Positions 17,715-28,753 of a stretch of 64,000 nt of DNA are shown one piece after another. The notes beneath the pieces were generated by a model. The model had not been told where the DNA came from. It ran no database searches and worked only from the letters and a program-made list of their open reading frames with translations. Numbering within the stretch: the stretch's first letter is position 1; each line of letters starts with the position of its first letter. Source of the DNA: Candidatus Fermentithermobacillaceae bacterium (lineage in GTDB: Bacteria > Bacillota > Sulfobacillia > Fermentithermobacillales > DUSS01); contig JADBKE010000011.1 of NCBI GenBank assembly GCA_014896535.1, forward strand, positions 41,595 to 105,594, in the 5' to 3' direction. The position numbers were made by a program, and so were the translations under genes.

Positions 17715-18971
17715 GTGGGAGCTTTTTCCGATCTCGTCAAGGCGGTCATCCGGTCCTACGGACAGTTGTTGCTTGACCCTGTTACGGGGCTCTTGTTCCT
17801 CATCGTAGTGACGATTGTAGGGACCCAGTACGTACGAATTGAAGTCAGCGAGAAAAAGTCGTTCGGTTACGCCTTTAACAAGGCCCTTCCCCAGATGGTG
17901 AAATCCATGGCTTTCGGACTGTTGGGAGGGCTTCTGTCTTCGGTCTTGGTGGTACTCATTGGAGTGTCGCTAACCGACAGCGGCGTCCAGTACGTTCTCC
18001 CCACTGCCCTGGCGTTGTACCTAATAAACCCCAGGTTTCTGTGTTTCTCATACGCCGGCGGAATCCTCAGCGTTCTCCACCTTGTCACAGGGTGGCCCCG
18101 GGTGAACGTGCCTGTCATCACCGGTCTCGTAGCTTGCCTGCACGCCGTGGAATCCCTTTTGATAAGACTAAGCGGGGCTACCTGCGCAAGTCCCGTGGTC
18201 TTGAAACGGAAAGAGGGCGACGTCGTAGGAGGCTTTGTTTTGCAGCGCTTTTGGCCGGTTCCCCTGATACTGCTCGCTCTCACTACGGTGCCGGAGGGCT
18301 CGGTCCTTCCCGGAGACGTAATAACCCTTCCCGACTGGTGGCCTCTCTTACGTGCTCCGATACCCGAGGGTCCGGGTGTGCCCATCTTCGTGATGACCCC
18401 GATCATGGCGGGCCTCGGGTATTCCGATCTCGCCCTCACCACCACTCCGGAAAAGCGCTCGCGGGAGACTTCCCGCGCGCTGGCCGTGTATAGCGTAACC
18501 CTCCTGGGGCTTTCGATTTTGTCTTCGCGCCTGGCCCCGCTCCGGTGGGTCGCGGCGCTGTTCGCTCCGGCCGCCCACGAGTTCGTGATATGGATGGGCG
18601 TCAGAAAGGAACGAGAAGGCAAACCCTATTACGTGTCCGCCGAAGGTGTGGGCGCCACCATCCTCGAGGTTGTACCCGGCTCCGAGGCGTCCAGAGCTGG
18701 GCTCAAGCGAGGCAATGTCATAACCTCGATATCCGGCGCGGTGGTCACTCGAGAAAGTCTGGCGAGCTTGAGACAGATAAACGAGGTGGTCCTCGAGGTC
18801 GCCACTTCACCGGAAGACCCGCGGCGAACCACGGTGCACCTGACCAGACAGGGAGATGCGCCGTTCGGATTCTTCACGGCGCCGATGCCTGGAGACCAAC
18901 CCCTGGTGGAACTGGGACGCCAGAGCCCCCTCGTCGGCTTCATAAAGAGGATTCTGAGGAGAAGTCGTTGA
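17715..18971 (+). CDS. Polytopic membrane protein with C-terminal PDZ domain, MinJ-like
   Basis: In B. subtilis MinJ is a membrane PDZ protein that bridges DivIVA and MinD to position cell division. This 418-residue protein has the same layout. About seven or eight hydrophobic segments span residues 15-310 (for example TGLLFLIVVTIVGTQYV, FGLLGGLLSSVLVVLIGV, VYSVTLLGLSILSSRLA). They are followed by a PDZ domain (about 315-400) with VLEVVPGSEASRAGLKRGNVI. GTG 17715 has GGAGGGAGG upstream. Position between ctpA and uvrB matches the Bacillus order (ftsE, ftsX, ctpB, minJ), which is the main support. Direct sequence similarity cannot be measured here, so I give no symbol. Confidence 0.65.
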   Translation: MGAFSDLVKAVIRSYGQLLLDPVTGLLFLIVVTIVGTQYVRIEVSEKKSFGYAFNKALPQMVKSMAFGLLGGLLSSVLVVLIGVSLTDSGVQYVLPTALALYLINPRFLCFSYAGGILSVLHLVTGWPRVNVPVITGLVACLHAVESLLIRLSGATCASPVVLKRKEGDVVGGFVLQRFWPVPLILLALTTVPEGSVLPGDVITLPDWWPLLRAPIPEGPGVPIFVMTPIMAGLGYSDLALTTTPEKRSRETSRALAVYSVTLLGLSILSSRLAPLRWVAALFAPAAHEFVIWMGVRKEREGKPYYVSAEGVGATILEVVPGSEASRAGLKRGNVITSISGAVVTRESLASLRQINEVVLEVATSPEDPRRTTVHLTRQGDAPFGFFTAPMPGDQPLVELGRQSPLVGFIKRILRRSR

Positions 18972-19139
18972 CCGAGCGCCGGCAAACTTCCCCGGGAGAA
19001 CTTCCTGCGTTGGAACAGGGTGATAACGTCTGTGCCCATACGATACCTGCTGCCGGGTTGGTCGAGTGGTCGCCCTGGCCGCGCTCCCCTCATTTCCGGC
19101 CCCGCGCAGCAAGGACATGGGAAGGAGAAGGCCAGGGTA

Positions 19140-19153
19140 CGAACATCTGTTGG
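19140..19153 (+). promoter_or_regulatory. LexA (DinR) SOS box upstream of uvrB
   Basis: CGAACATCTGTTGG matches the Bacillota SOS operator CGAAC-N4-GTTYG in both half-sites, with one less-favoured base. It covers the -35 region of the promoter whose -10 is TATAAT at 19170-19175, so bound LexA would block RNA polymerase. UvrB is a classic SOS gene, which strengthens the call. Confidence 0.8.
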
Positions 19154-19169
19154 GTGGCCCCCCGGGGTG

Positions 19170-19175
19170 TATAAT
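19170..19175 (+). promoter_or_regulatory. -10 box of the uvrB promoter
   Basis: A perfect TATAAT lies 20 bases before the TTG start of uvrB. The -35 region is poor (CTGTTG or TGTTGG) and lies inside the LexA box. The leader is very short, about 15 bases. Confidence 0.65.
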
Positions 19176-19195
19176 ACTAAATCGAGGGATGAGGC

Positions 19196-21187
<1,992 letters not shown>

Positions 21188-21258
21188 CGTGTCTCACTGG
21201 CCAGGATGTTCGGGCCGAGCTGCGCGGTCGGAGCTCAAATGTACCGGCGCGATGCGGG

Positions 21259-24132
21259 ATGGTGGCGCGGATGACAGCTGGCAAGATAGTGATAAAGGGC
21301 GCACGCCAGCACAACCTCAAAAACATCGATCTCGAAGTCCCCAGGAACACCCTGACGGTGATCACTGGCATATCCGGGTCGGGGAAGAGCTCGCTTGCCT
21401 TCGATACCATCTACGCCGAGGGACAGAGGCGGTACGTCGAGTCTCTTTCCGCCTACGCAAGGCAGTTCCTGGGGCTGATGGATAAGCCCGACGTTGACTA
21501 CATCGAGGGTCTTTCTCCCGCGATATCCATCGACCAGAAAGCGGGCTCTCGAAACCCCAGGTCCACGGTGGCGACGGTTACGGAAATCTACGATTACCTG
21601 CGGCTTTTGTTCGCAAGGATAGGACATCCCCACTGTCCTTCGTGCGGCAAACCGATTTCCAGGCAGACGGTGGACCAGATAGCCGACCAGATTATGTCGC
21701 TGCCGGAGGGGACCAGGTTTTCGGTCCTGGCCCCGCTGGTGAGAGGAAGGAAAGGCGAATACGAGAAAGTCTTTCAGGATGTGCAGCGGGCCGGGTACCT
21801 CAGGGTGAGGGTGGATGGAGTCACCGCAGAGGTATCCCAGTTCGTCGGCAAGCGCTTGGAGAAGCAGAAGAAGCACAACATAGACGTCGTGGTCGACAGG
21901 CTCGTGGTCAAACCGGGTATCCGGGAGCGGCTTGTAGACTCGCTTGAGGCTGCCTTGTCCCTGTCGGGCAAACTCGTGGGGATAGAAATACCCGGACAGG
22001 AAGATATGCTCTGGAGTCCCGAACTTTACTGCCCCGAGTGTGGCGTCAGCATAGCCGAGCTCGAGCCGAGGCTCTTCTCCTTTAACAATCCGTTTGGAGC
22101 CTGCAAAGTGTGCAACGGTCTCGGCGTTAACATGGAAATCGATCCCGACCTGGTTATTCCCGATAAGCGGAAGTCCATAGCCGACGGAGCCATTGCTCCG
22201 TGGAGCAGCTCGCCGGACGGGTATTACGCTCAGTTGCTCGAGGCAGTAGCGAATCACTTCGGGTTTTCCACAGAGGTGCCGGTGAGCGAGCTTACCGACG
22301 AGCAGCTCAACATCATCTTGTACGGGGCTCCCGGGGAGCGCATCCTCTTCAGGTACGAAAACGCCTACGGAAGGGTCAGGGAAAGCTGGATCGAATTCGA
22401 GGGGGTCGTGCACAACCTGGAACGCAGGTACAAGCAGGCTGATTCGGACTGGGCGCGGATGGAGATAGAAGAGTATATGGCCTTCAAGCCGTGTCCCGCC
22501 TGTCATGGAACGCGCCTGCGCCCCGAAGCTCTCGCGGTCACCGTGGGGGATAAGAACATAGCGGAAGTCACCGACATGTCCGTGGACGAAGCGCTGTCCT
22601 TCGTGAACTCCCTCCGCCTCACACCGAGAGAGGAAGCCATCGCCGGACAAGTGCTCAAAGAAATCCGGGCGAGGCTTACGTTTCTCAGGGATGTGGGTCT
22701 CGGCTACCTCACCCTTTCCCGGACCGCCGGTAGTCTCGCCGGCGGCGAAGCTCAGAGGATCAGGCTGGCGACTCAGATCGGTTCCGGGCTGGTGGGGGTA
22801 CTTTACGTGCTCGACGAGCCCACCGTGGGTCTGCATCCTAGAGACGCCGGACGTCTCCTCGATACCTTGGAAAAGCTCAGGGATCTGGGTAACACCCTGC
22901 TCGTGGTGGAGCACGATGAAGAGACTATCAGGCGGGCAGACCACATAATAGACATCGGCCCCGGAGCCGGGGAGCACGGAGGCAGAGTAGTGGCCCAGGG
23001 CACCATCGAGGAAATCATGGCGAGCCCGGCGTCCATTACCGGAAAGTACCTGAGCGGCAAAATAAAGATTGAAGTGCCACCACGCAGGAAGCCGGACGGA
23101 AGATACATCGAGATCAAGGGTGCCAGGGAGCATAATCTCAAAAACATAGACGTGAAGATCCCTCTGGGCCTCTTCGTATGCGTTACGGGAGTGTCCGGAT
23201 CGGGCAAGAGCACGCTCGTAGACGACATCCTGTATCGCAAGGCTGCGCTTGTTTTACACGGCGCGCACGTGAAGCCCGGGGCCCACGACCGCATAGACGG
23301 TCTCGAGTACCTGGACAAAGTCATTAAGATAGATCAGTCCCCCATAGGACGGACTCCCAGATCGAACCCGGCTACTTACACCGGAGTGTTTACAGACATA
23401 AGGGAGCTCTTTGCGATGACCCCGGAGGCGAGAATGAGGGGTTACAAGCAGGGCAGGTTCAGCTTCAATCTGCGGGGAGGACGGTGCGAGGCTTGCCGCG
23501 GTGAGGGCATCATCAGAATCGAAATGCAGTTTCTTCCAGATGTGTACGTCCCGTGCGAGGTGTGCGGAGGCAAGCGCTACAACAGTCAGACCCTGGAAGT
23601 CCGGTACCGCGGAAAGAACATCGCCGATGTTCTAGACATGACGGTCGAAGAGGCGATGGAGTTATTCTCCAACGTGCCCCGGATACGTCAGAAGCTGGCC
23701 ACCCTCTACGACGTGGGGCTCGGCTACATCAAACTGGGTCAACCTGCCACAACCCTTTCGGGAGGGGAAGCTCAGCGGGTGAAACTCGCTACCGAGCTTT
23801 CGAGAAGGGGCAACGAAAGGACCCTTTACATCCTGGATGAGCCGACTACCGGGCTTCACTTCCAGGATGTCCACAGACTCATCGAGGTCCTTCAGAGACT
23901 GGTGGATGCCGGGTCAACGGTTCTGGTGATCGAGCACAACCTGGACGTGGTGAAGTGCGCAGACTACATCATCGACCTTGGTCCCGAGGGCGGCGACGCC
24001 GGGGGATATCTGGTCGCCCAGGGCACGCCGGAAGAAATCGCCGCTACCAGCGGCTCTTATACGGGACTTTACCTCAGAAAAGTGCTGGCTTCCCGCGGTC
24101 CCGTTCGAGAGGTGATCTCCTCCGGTGATTGA
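21259..24132 (+). CDS. uvrA: Excinuclease ABC subunit A
   Basis: UvrA is the DNA damage sensor of nucleotide excision repair, a dimeric ABC ATPase. The 957-residue protein is normal length. It has two nucleotide-binding cassettes, Walker A1 [20 protein letters not shown] and A2 [16 protein letters not shown]. Two ABC signatures are present ([17 protein letters not shown] and [17 protein letters not shown]). Zinc modules with CxxC pairs include [22 protein letters not shown] and [17 protein letters not shown]. The start is ATG 21259; ATG 21271 is a four-residue-shorter alternative. uvrC overlaps its end by eight bases. Confidence 0.98.
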   Translation: MVARMTAGKIVIKGARQHNLKNIDLEVPRNTLTVITGISGSGKSSLAFDTIYAEGQRRYVESLSAYARQFLGLMDKPDVDYIEGLSPAISIDQKAGSRNPRSTVATVTEIYDYLRLLFARIGHPHCPSCGKPISRQTVDQIADQIMSLPEGTRFSVLAPLVRGRKGEYEKVFQDVQRAGYLRVRVDGVTAEVSQFVGKRLEKQKKHNIDVVVDRLVVKPGIRERLVDSLEAALSLSGKLVGIEIPGQEDMLWSPELYCPECGVSIAELEPRLFSFNNPFGACKVCNGLGVNMEIDPDLVIPDKRKSIADGAIAPWSSSPDGYYAQLLEAVANHFGFSTEVPVSELTDEQLNIILYGAPGERILFRYENAYGRVRESWIEFEGVVHNLERRYKQADSDWARMEIEEYMAFKPCPACHGTRLRPEALAVTVGDKNIAEVTDMSVDEALSFVNSLRLTPREEAIAGQVLKEIRARLTFLRDVGLGYLTLSRTAGSLAGGEAQRIRLATQIGSGLVGVLYVLDEPTVGLHPRDAGRLLDTLEKLRDLGNTLLVVEHDEETIRRADHIIDIGPGAGEHGGRVVAQGTIEEIMASPASITGKYLSGKIKIEVPPRRKPDGRYIEIKGAREHNLKNIDVKIPLGLFVCVTGVSGSGKSTLVDDILYRKAALVLHGAHVKPGAHDRIDGLEYLDKVIKIDQSPIGRTPRSNPATYTGVFTDIRELFAMTPEARMRGYKQGRFSFNLRGGRCEACRGEGIIRIEMQFLPDVYVPCEVCGGKRYNSQTLEVRYRGKNIADVLDMTVEEAMELFSNVPRIRQKLATLYDVGLGYIKLGQPATTLSGGEAQRVKLATELSRRGNERTLYILDEPTTGLHFQDVHRLIEVLQRLVDAGSTVLVIEHNLDVVKCADYIIDLGPEGGDAGGYLVAQGTPEEIAATSGSYTGLYLRKVLASRGPVREVISSGD

Positions 24133-26032
24133 GGAGCTCGGCACCAAACGCGCGGTCGTCCGGGACTCTTCCCGGGAAGACCTGCGGCGAAAGGCCCTGG
24201 AAGCTCCCGAAGGCCCCGGAGTGTACATCTTTAAGGGGGCGGACGGGGAAATCCTGTACATCGGAAAAGCTCGTCTTCTCAGAAACAGGGTTCGCTCCTA
24301 TTTCGGTCCGGACCTGCCTCCGAAAACCCGGGCGATGATGGAACGAGCGGCCGACGTCGAATTCATCACCGCTGACTCGGAAGCGGAAGCCTTGATACTC
24401 GAGTCCAACCTCGTCAAAAAGCATAAGCCTCGCTACAACATCCTGCTCAAAGACGACAAGCATTATCCGTACCTTCGGGTGGGGTTGGCTGACGAGTGGC
24501 CCGGGGTTACCATCGCGAGGCGGATGAAAAAGGACGGTGCCAGATACTTCGGACCATACACCAGGGCCGGTGCGGTGCGGGAGACTTTAAGACTCCTGCG
24601 GAAAATTTTCCCGTACAGGACGTGCAAGGATACGACGTTCAAGACCCAGACCAGGCCGTGCCTGGAGTATCACCTCGGCAGATGCCCCGCTCCGTGCGCG
24701 GGACTGTGTTCTCGCGAGGCTTACATGGAAACCATACAAGAGGTAGTCAGGTTCCTCGAAGGAAAGCGCCAGGAAGTCCGGGACAGTCTCGAACGCAGGA
24801 TGAAGGCCCGTGCTGAGGCCCTCGATTTTGAAGGGGCGGCGAAGCTTCGGGACCAGATTCGCGCCCTTGACCAGATCATGTCGGCTCAGAAGGCCATCAC
24901 AGCGGATATGAAAGACAGGGACGTCCTTGGATTTCATCCTTACGGAGAGGATGGGTACGTGGCCGTCCTAGTGGTGCGGGAAGGGCGTTTGCTGGGGAGG
25001 GAGGGCTTCAGGCTGGCAGGCACCCGCGACGAGCCCCTCTCGGAAGTGCTTGCAGCTTTCATTGTGCAGTACTACGGCTCTCGAGCCGCGGCGGTTCCCG
25101 AGGAGATCTTGGTCCCGGATGCCGGTGCCGACACCGCTCTCCTGGAAGATCTCCTTCGACGGGTTTCCGGCCACAGCGTGAAAGTGCTGGCACCTAAACG
25201 GGGCTTCAAAAAGGACCTCGTGGACATGGCCATGGACAATGCGCGGGTCCTGGTGTCGGAACTCGTACCCCTCGAGGAGCGGAAGAAAGCCGAAAACGAA
25301 AAAGCCATGGAAGATCTGGCCAGGGAGCTTGGTTTGCCCGTCCTGCCCAGGAGGATAGAGGGGTATGACGTCTCCAACATAGGAGGCAAAGACGCTTCAG
25401 CTTCTCTCGTGGTGCTACAGGACGGCAAGCCCGACAAGTCCTCGTACAGGCGATTCAAGATCAGTCTGGACGAACCCAACGATTACGCGATGATGGAAGA
25501 AGTCCTCCGAAGACGGTTTTCCCGCGGACTCCAAGAAAGGCGCGAAGGCAAATCCGGAAAGTTCTCCGTTTTCCCCGACCTGATTCTGGTCGACGGCGGC
25601 AAGGGACAGGTATCGGTTGCCGCAAAGGTGCTGAAGGATTTCGGCCTCGACATTCCCGTGGCGGGGCTGGCCAAGAAAAACGAGGAGATATACCTTCCCG
25701 GCCGGGAAGATCCCGTGGTTTTGCCGCGGGATTCAGGCGCCCTTTTCCTAGTGATGCGCTTGAGAAATGAAGCCCACCGGTTCGCCGTAAGTTACCACAG
25801 AAAGCTGAGAAGCGCGAAGTCTCGCGAGTCTGCCCTGAACGATGTGCCGGGTTTAGGCGAAGAAAGGAAAAAGGCGCTCCTGGCTCACTTCGAAAGCATC
25901 GAGAAAATCGCGACGGCCTCTCCGGAAGAGATCCAGAACGTGCCGGGGATAGGACCGGTGCTGGCTGCGAGGATACTGGAGGCGCTTTCTGCGAGAGGGG
26001 CGGAAAAGGGGCCAGGGGAGAAAGATAGTTAA
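24125..26032 (+). CDS. uvrC: Excinuclease ABC subunit C
   Basis: UvrC makes the two incisions flanking the lesion. The 635-residue protein has the N-terminal GIY-YIG nuclease ([24 protein letters not shown], 3' incision), a cysteine-bearing middle ([17 protein letters not shown]) and a UVR motif ([17 protein letters not shown]). It also has the RNase H-like endonuclease domain ([19 protein letters not shown]...[10 protein letters not shown], 5' incision) and tandem helix-hairpin-helix motifs at the C-terminus ([32 protein letters not shown]). The GTG start overlaps the uvrA stop, showing translational coupling. Confidence 0.98.
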   Translation: MIEELGTKRAVVRDSSREDLRRKALEAPEGPGVYIFKGADGEILYIGKARLLRNRVRSYFGPDLPPKTRAMMERAADVEFITADSEAEALILESNLVKKHKPRYNILLKDDKHYPYLRVGLADEWPGVTIARRMKKDGARYFGPYTRAGAVRETLRLLRKIFPYRTCKDTTFKTQTRPCLEYHLGRCPAPCAGLCSREAYMETIQEVVRFLEGKRQEVRDSLERRMKARAEALDFEGAAKLRDQIRALDQIMSAQKAITADMKDRDVLGFHPYGEDGYVAVLVVREGRLLGREGFRLAGTRDEPLSEVLAAFIVQYYGSRAAAVPEEILVPDAGADTALLEDLLRRVSGHSVKVLAPKRGFKKDLVDMAMDNARVLVSELVPLEERKKAENEKAMEDLARELGLPVLPRRIEGYDVSNIGGKDASASLVVLQDGKPDKSSYRRFKISLDEPNDYAMMEEVLRRRFSRGLQERREGKSGKFSVFPDLILVDGGKGQVSVAAKVLKDFGLDIPVAGLAKKNEEIYLPGREDPVVLPRDSGALFLVMRLRNEAHRFAVSYHRKLRSAKSRESALNDVPGLGEERKKALLAHFESIEKIATASPEEIQNVPGIGPVLAARILEALSARGAEKGPGEKDS

Positions 26033-26063
26033 AATCCGAGATTAAATATTTTAAGTGTCTGAT

Positions 26064-26092
26064 TGACATCGATTAGGTTTCAGCCTTATATT
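26064..26092 (+). promoter_or_regulatory. Strong sigma-A promoter for the DUF2089 gene
   Basis: A perfect -35 TTGACA (26064-26069) is followed after exactly 17 bases by TATATT (26087-26092). Transcription would start near 26099, immediately before the GGGAGGGG ribosome-binding site at 26101-26108. This is the best-matched promoter in the window. Confidence 0.85.
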
Positions 26093-26113
26093 TCTATCCA
26101 GGGAGGGGCCCCC

Positions 26114-26509
26114 ATGTCTAAAGAGGTGATCGGAACCTGCCCGGTCTGCGGCGGGACCATGGAAGTAACGGAGATCCGTTGCCCGTCTTGCAACACCAGG
26201 ATATCCGGTTGCTTCCATATGGACAAGTTCTCCAAGCTTACTCCGGAGCAGAGGGCCTTCACCGAAATCTTCATCAAGTGCCGGGGCAATATAAAGGAAG
26301 TAGAAAGGGAGCTGGGAGTCTCGTATCCCACTGTCAGGTCGCGCCTGGAAGCGGTGATACAAGCTCTAGGCTATCCCGTGTCTGGAGATTCCGAATCCCA
26401 GTCGGATGAAGACTGGAAGGCGTCCCGGCGGAAGGAGATCCTCGAGAAGCTTGGGACCGGCGAGATCACAGCAAAAGAAGCTGTGAAGATGCTCAGAGCC
26501 CTGCGATGA
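26114..26509 (+). CDS. DUF2089-family zinc-finger regulator-like protein
   Basis: The protein is 131 residues. The N-terminus has two CxxC pairs (GTCPVCGG and IRCPSCNT, residues 8-30) that suggest a zinc ribbon. A helix-turn-helix-like middle follows (IKEVERELGVSYPTVRSRLEAVIQ, about 60-84; DNA binding inferred). The C-terminus (about 105-131) has the short helical motif EILEKLGTGEITAKEAVKML. The same motif opens the next gene's product (EILRMVAEGKITPEQGVELL), which implies the two proteins share an interaction domain. Start and promoter are clear (AGGGAGGGGCC upstream). DUF2089 genes often accompany cell-envelope stress genes of the YvlB/LiaX type; a DNA-binding regulator role is likely but unproven. 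Confidence 0.8.
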   Translation: MSKEVIGTCPVCGGTMEVTEIRCPSCNTRISGCFHMDKFSKLTPEQRAFTEIFIKCRGNIKEVERELGVSYPTVRSRLEAVIQALGYPVSGDSESQSDEDWKASRRKEILEKLGTGEITAKEAVKMLRALR

Positions 26510-26607
26510 GGAGATCCGGCGACATCGGGGAGACCCGCTCCTCAAAAACAGGCAACCCGGCCGGGGGATAAAGGCATGACGGGGTTGCAGGAGGAGGAAG
26601 AAGGACA

Positions 26608-27783
26608 ATGGCAGGGGACGAAAAACTCGAGATTCTGCGGATGGTGGCGGAGGGTAAGATCACGCCGGAACAGGGAGTGGAACTTTTGAAAGCCCTGTCT
26701 CCGGAAGGAGACGAAACTCGAGCAGGAGCGGGGAGAGCGGAAAGGCCTGAGCGAAGAGAGGTTTTGTTCGAAGATACCTGGGAAGAGAGAGTAAGGCGAG
26801 CGCAGGAAATTGCGGAGCAAGCGGCCAGGGCGGCTGCGGAGAGGGCCGAACGGCTCGCCGAAGAGGCTGGGAAAAGAGCCGAGTACATCGGCAAAGCGGT
26901 GTCGGAGACGGTGGGCGAAAGCCTCAGGGGTATCTTCGAAGGGCTGTTCCGGGGAGGAGTGGGCTGGTTTGAAGGGATCGGGTCTCCTGCGGACGAGTAC
27001 GAATTCATTGACACCATCAACGGCGAGTTTCCGCCGGACGGAGAAATCCAGGTTAACCTCCGTACCACCAACGGGAGAATCGAAGTAGACGTGACCGACC
27101 AGCCCGGATACACTCTCGAGGTCATCAAGAGGGTGAGGGCCTCCACCGAAGAAGAGGCCCGGGAGAAGTGCGAAGATATCTACGAATTCGCTCAGGAAGG
27201 GCTCATTCTCCGGGGAAAGAGCAAGGATTCCTTCGCGTGGCGAACGGGGGCCTCTTGCGCCTTCCGGCTCAAGCTGCCCCGGGGAAGGAGGGCTTCTCTA
27301 AACCTCGATACAGCTAACGGCAGGATCGAAGTAAGCGGAGTGCAAGGAACACGTCTCGTAGCTGACACGGCCAACGGCAGAGTGGACGTGGACACCTCGT
27401 CTTTTGATGAGGTTTCCATCGGCACTGCCAATGGCAGGATCGAATACCGGGGTGAATCCAGGCGCCTGAAAGCCGACACGGCCAACGGCCGGATCGAGGC
27501 GAGGCTGAAGGGCGCCGGCGACTGGCAGTTCGAGACGGCGAACGGCAGGATCGAAGTAGTGGTGGAAAAGGCACCGGGCGTGGCCTACGAGGTGGACGCC
27601 TCCACCAACATGGGGTCTATAGCGGTAGGCGGGCTGGACGACGTTCAGGTTCTTTACGACGACCGAGGGCGGCGCTGGGGTCCTAAAAGGTACCACGTGA
27701 GGAGCGGTGGTTTTGACGAGGCTGCCCAGAAGGCAACTCTTAAGGCTTCCACTTCCGTGGGCAGAATCGAAATTTCGTTCTGA
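26608..27783 (+). CDS. YvlB/LiaX-like protein with DUF4097-type beta repeats
   Basis: The protein is 391 residues. The N-terminal 30 residues are the SHOCT-like motif EILRMVAEGKITPEQGVELL. A charged helical stretch follows (about 45-110, AEQAARAAAERAERLAEEAG). The rest is a repetitive beta-solenoid-like region (about 125-391). There the short unit TANGRIEV or variants (TTNGRIEV, TANGRVDV, TANGRIEY, TANGRIEA) recurs about six times. The DUF4097 and LiaX/YvlB families respond to cell-envelope antibiotics in other Bacillota. No signal peptide is visible, so it may be cytoplasmic or exported by other means. ATG 26608 has GGAGGAGGAAGAAGG upstream. It is probably co-transcribed with the DUF2089 gene. 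Confidence 0.75.
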   Translation: MAGDEKLEILRMVAEGKITPEQGVELLKALSPEGDETRAGAGRAERPERREVLFEDTWEERVRRAQEIAEQAARAAAERAERLAEEAGKRAEYIGKAVSETVGESLRGIFEGLFRGGVGWFEGIGSPADEYEFIDTINGEFPPDGEIQVNLRTTNGRIEVDVTDQPGYTLEVIKRVRASTEEEAREKCEDIYEFAQEGLILRGKSKDSFAWRTGASCAFRLKLPRGRRASLNLDTANGRIEVSGVQGTRLVADTANGRVDVDTSSFDEVSIGTANGRIEYRGESRRLKADTANGRIEARLKGAGDWQFETANGRIEVVVEKAPGVAYEVDASTNMGSIAVGGLDDVQVLYDDRGRRWGPKRYHVRSGGFDEAAQKATLKASTSVGRIEISF

Positions 27784-27797
27784 GCTCAGTACAAAGA

Positions 27798-27830
27798 GCG
27801 GGGGAGCTCAGTCCAGGAGAGCTCCCCCGC
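27798..27830. terminator. Bidirectional hairpin terminator between convergent operons
   Basis: GCGGGGGAGCTC (27798-27809) pairs perfectly with GAGCTCCCCCGC (27819-27830) around a nine-base loop. It lies 14 bases after the beta-repeat gene and 15 bases beyond the whiA stop. There is no clear T-run on either side, so termination strength is uncertain. Confidence 0.7.
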
Positions 27831-27844
27831 TTCCCGTCGAATAG

Positions 27845-28753
27845 CTATACCCGGCGAATTTGCTGCGACGTTTCCAAAAGCCGTTTCGCCAGTTTGGAAA
27901 GACGCCGTAACCTGTGGTTTACCGCCGACTTGGAAACAGGTCTCGCCAGTACCGTCCCCAACTCTTCGATGGTGAGCTCGGGATTGTCCAGACGCGCCCT
28001 GGCGATTTCCCGGAGAGCTGTCGGAAGGCGATCTATTCCCAGAAGCTCGTCGATGATGCGTATCTCGTCTATCTGCCTGAGAGACGCCTCCACGGAGCGG
28101 CTGAGATTAGCCCCGTCCATGTTAACGAGCCGGTTTACCGTGCCACGGAGATTTCTTCTGGCCCGCCGGTCTTCGTACTCCATCACGCCCCGGTAAGCTC
28201 CCACGAGCTTCAGGAACTCGGCGATTTCGTCGCCCTTTTTGAGGTAAACTACCCATTCCCCGCGCCTGTTCAGAACCCCCGGCGACAATCCCTCCATTCG
28301 TATCAGAGAAAAAGCTCTGTCTGCCTGTTTCCTGGAATCGAACACTATTTCCAGATGGGGCCCCGAAAACGGGTCACACATGGAACCCCGCGCGAGGAAA
28401 GCTCCGCGCAGGAAAGCCCGGCGGGTTTCCCGGCTGCGTAGGTCGGGCTCCTCAAGACCGGACCGGATGGTGACCGACACCGATACCCTGGGCGGTCGCC
28501 CCCGATTTCCCGAGGGCCGCGAGAAATAGACTCTGTTCTCCCGGGAACCACCCGCAATGAGTTTCGACAAATAGAGAAAACGCCGGGCGAGATGAGGCTC
28601 GCCGGTGACCGTAACCGTCCCGCCGGTTGACTCGCCCGACCATCGACAAGCGGTGATACCCGCAAGCTCTGCCCGTGCTACGACACCGTCTTTGACCCGA
28701 ATGGCAGAAAGTTCCTCTTTAACCGATTGGGAGAACGTGAGATCCCTTTTCAC
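27845..28753 (-). CDS. whiA: WhiA, sporulation/cell-division regulator
   Basis: WhiA is a DNA-binding protein built from a degenerate LAGLIDADG homing-endonuclease fold and a C-terminal helix-turn-helix. It influences cell division and, in actinobacteria, sporulation. The 302-residue product starts at GTG 28753 (VKRDLTFSQSVKEELS). The LAGLIDADG-type part spans about 15-195 (RRAFLRGAFLARGSMCDP). The C-terminal HTH (about 225-300) contains LTIEELGTVLARPVSKSAVNHRL. The gene overlaps yvcK by 35 bases, the universally conserved rapZ-yvcK-whiA order in Gram-positive bacteria. Confidence 0.96.
   Translation of the reverse strand: MKRDLTFSQSVKEELSAIRVKDGVVARAELAGITACRWSGESTGGTVTVTGEPHLARRFLYLSKLIAGGSRENRVYFSRPSGNRGRPPRVSVSVTIRSGLEEPDLRSRETRRAFLRGAFLARGSMCDPFSGPHLEIVFDSRKQADRAFSLIRMEGLSPGVLNRRGEWVVYLKKGDEIAEFLKLVGAYRGVMEYEDRRARRNLRGTVNRLVNMDGANLSRSVEASLRQIDEIRIIDELLGIDRLPTALREIARARLDNPELTIEELGTVLARPVSKSAVNHRLRRLSKLAKRLLETSQQIRRV

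Noticed and set aside
21235..23133. A 632-codon open frame on the minus strand opposite uvrA
   Set aside because: The plus strand encodes an unmistakable UvrA with both Walker motifs and zinc modules. The antisense frame is a by-product of G+C-rich codon use and has no family motif or ribosome-binding site.
26608..27783. A DNA tandem-repeat array or CRISPR in the beta-repeat gene
   Set aside because: The recurrence is of short protein units (TANGRIEV type) inside one continuous frame, with variable spacing and synonymous changes.
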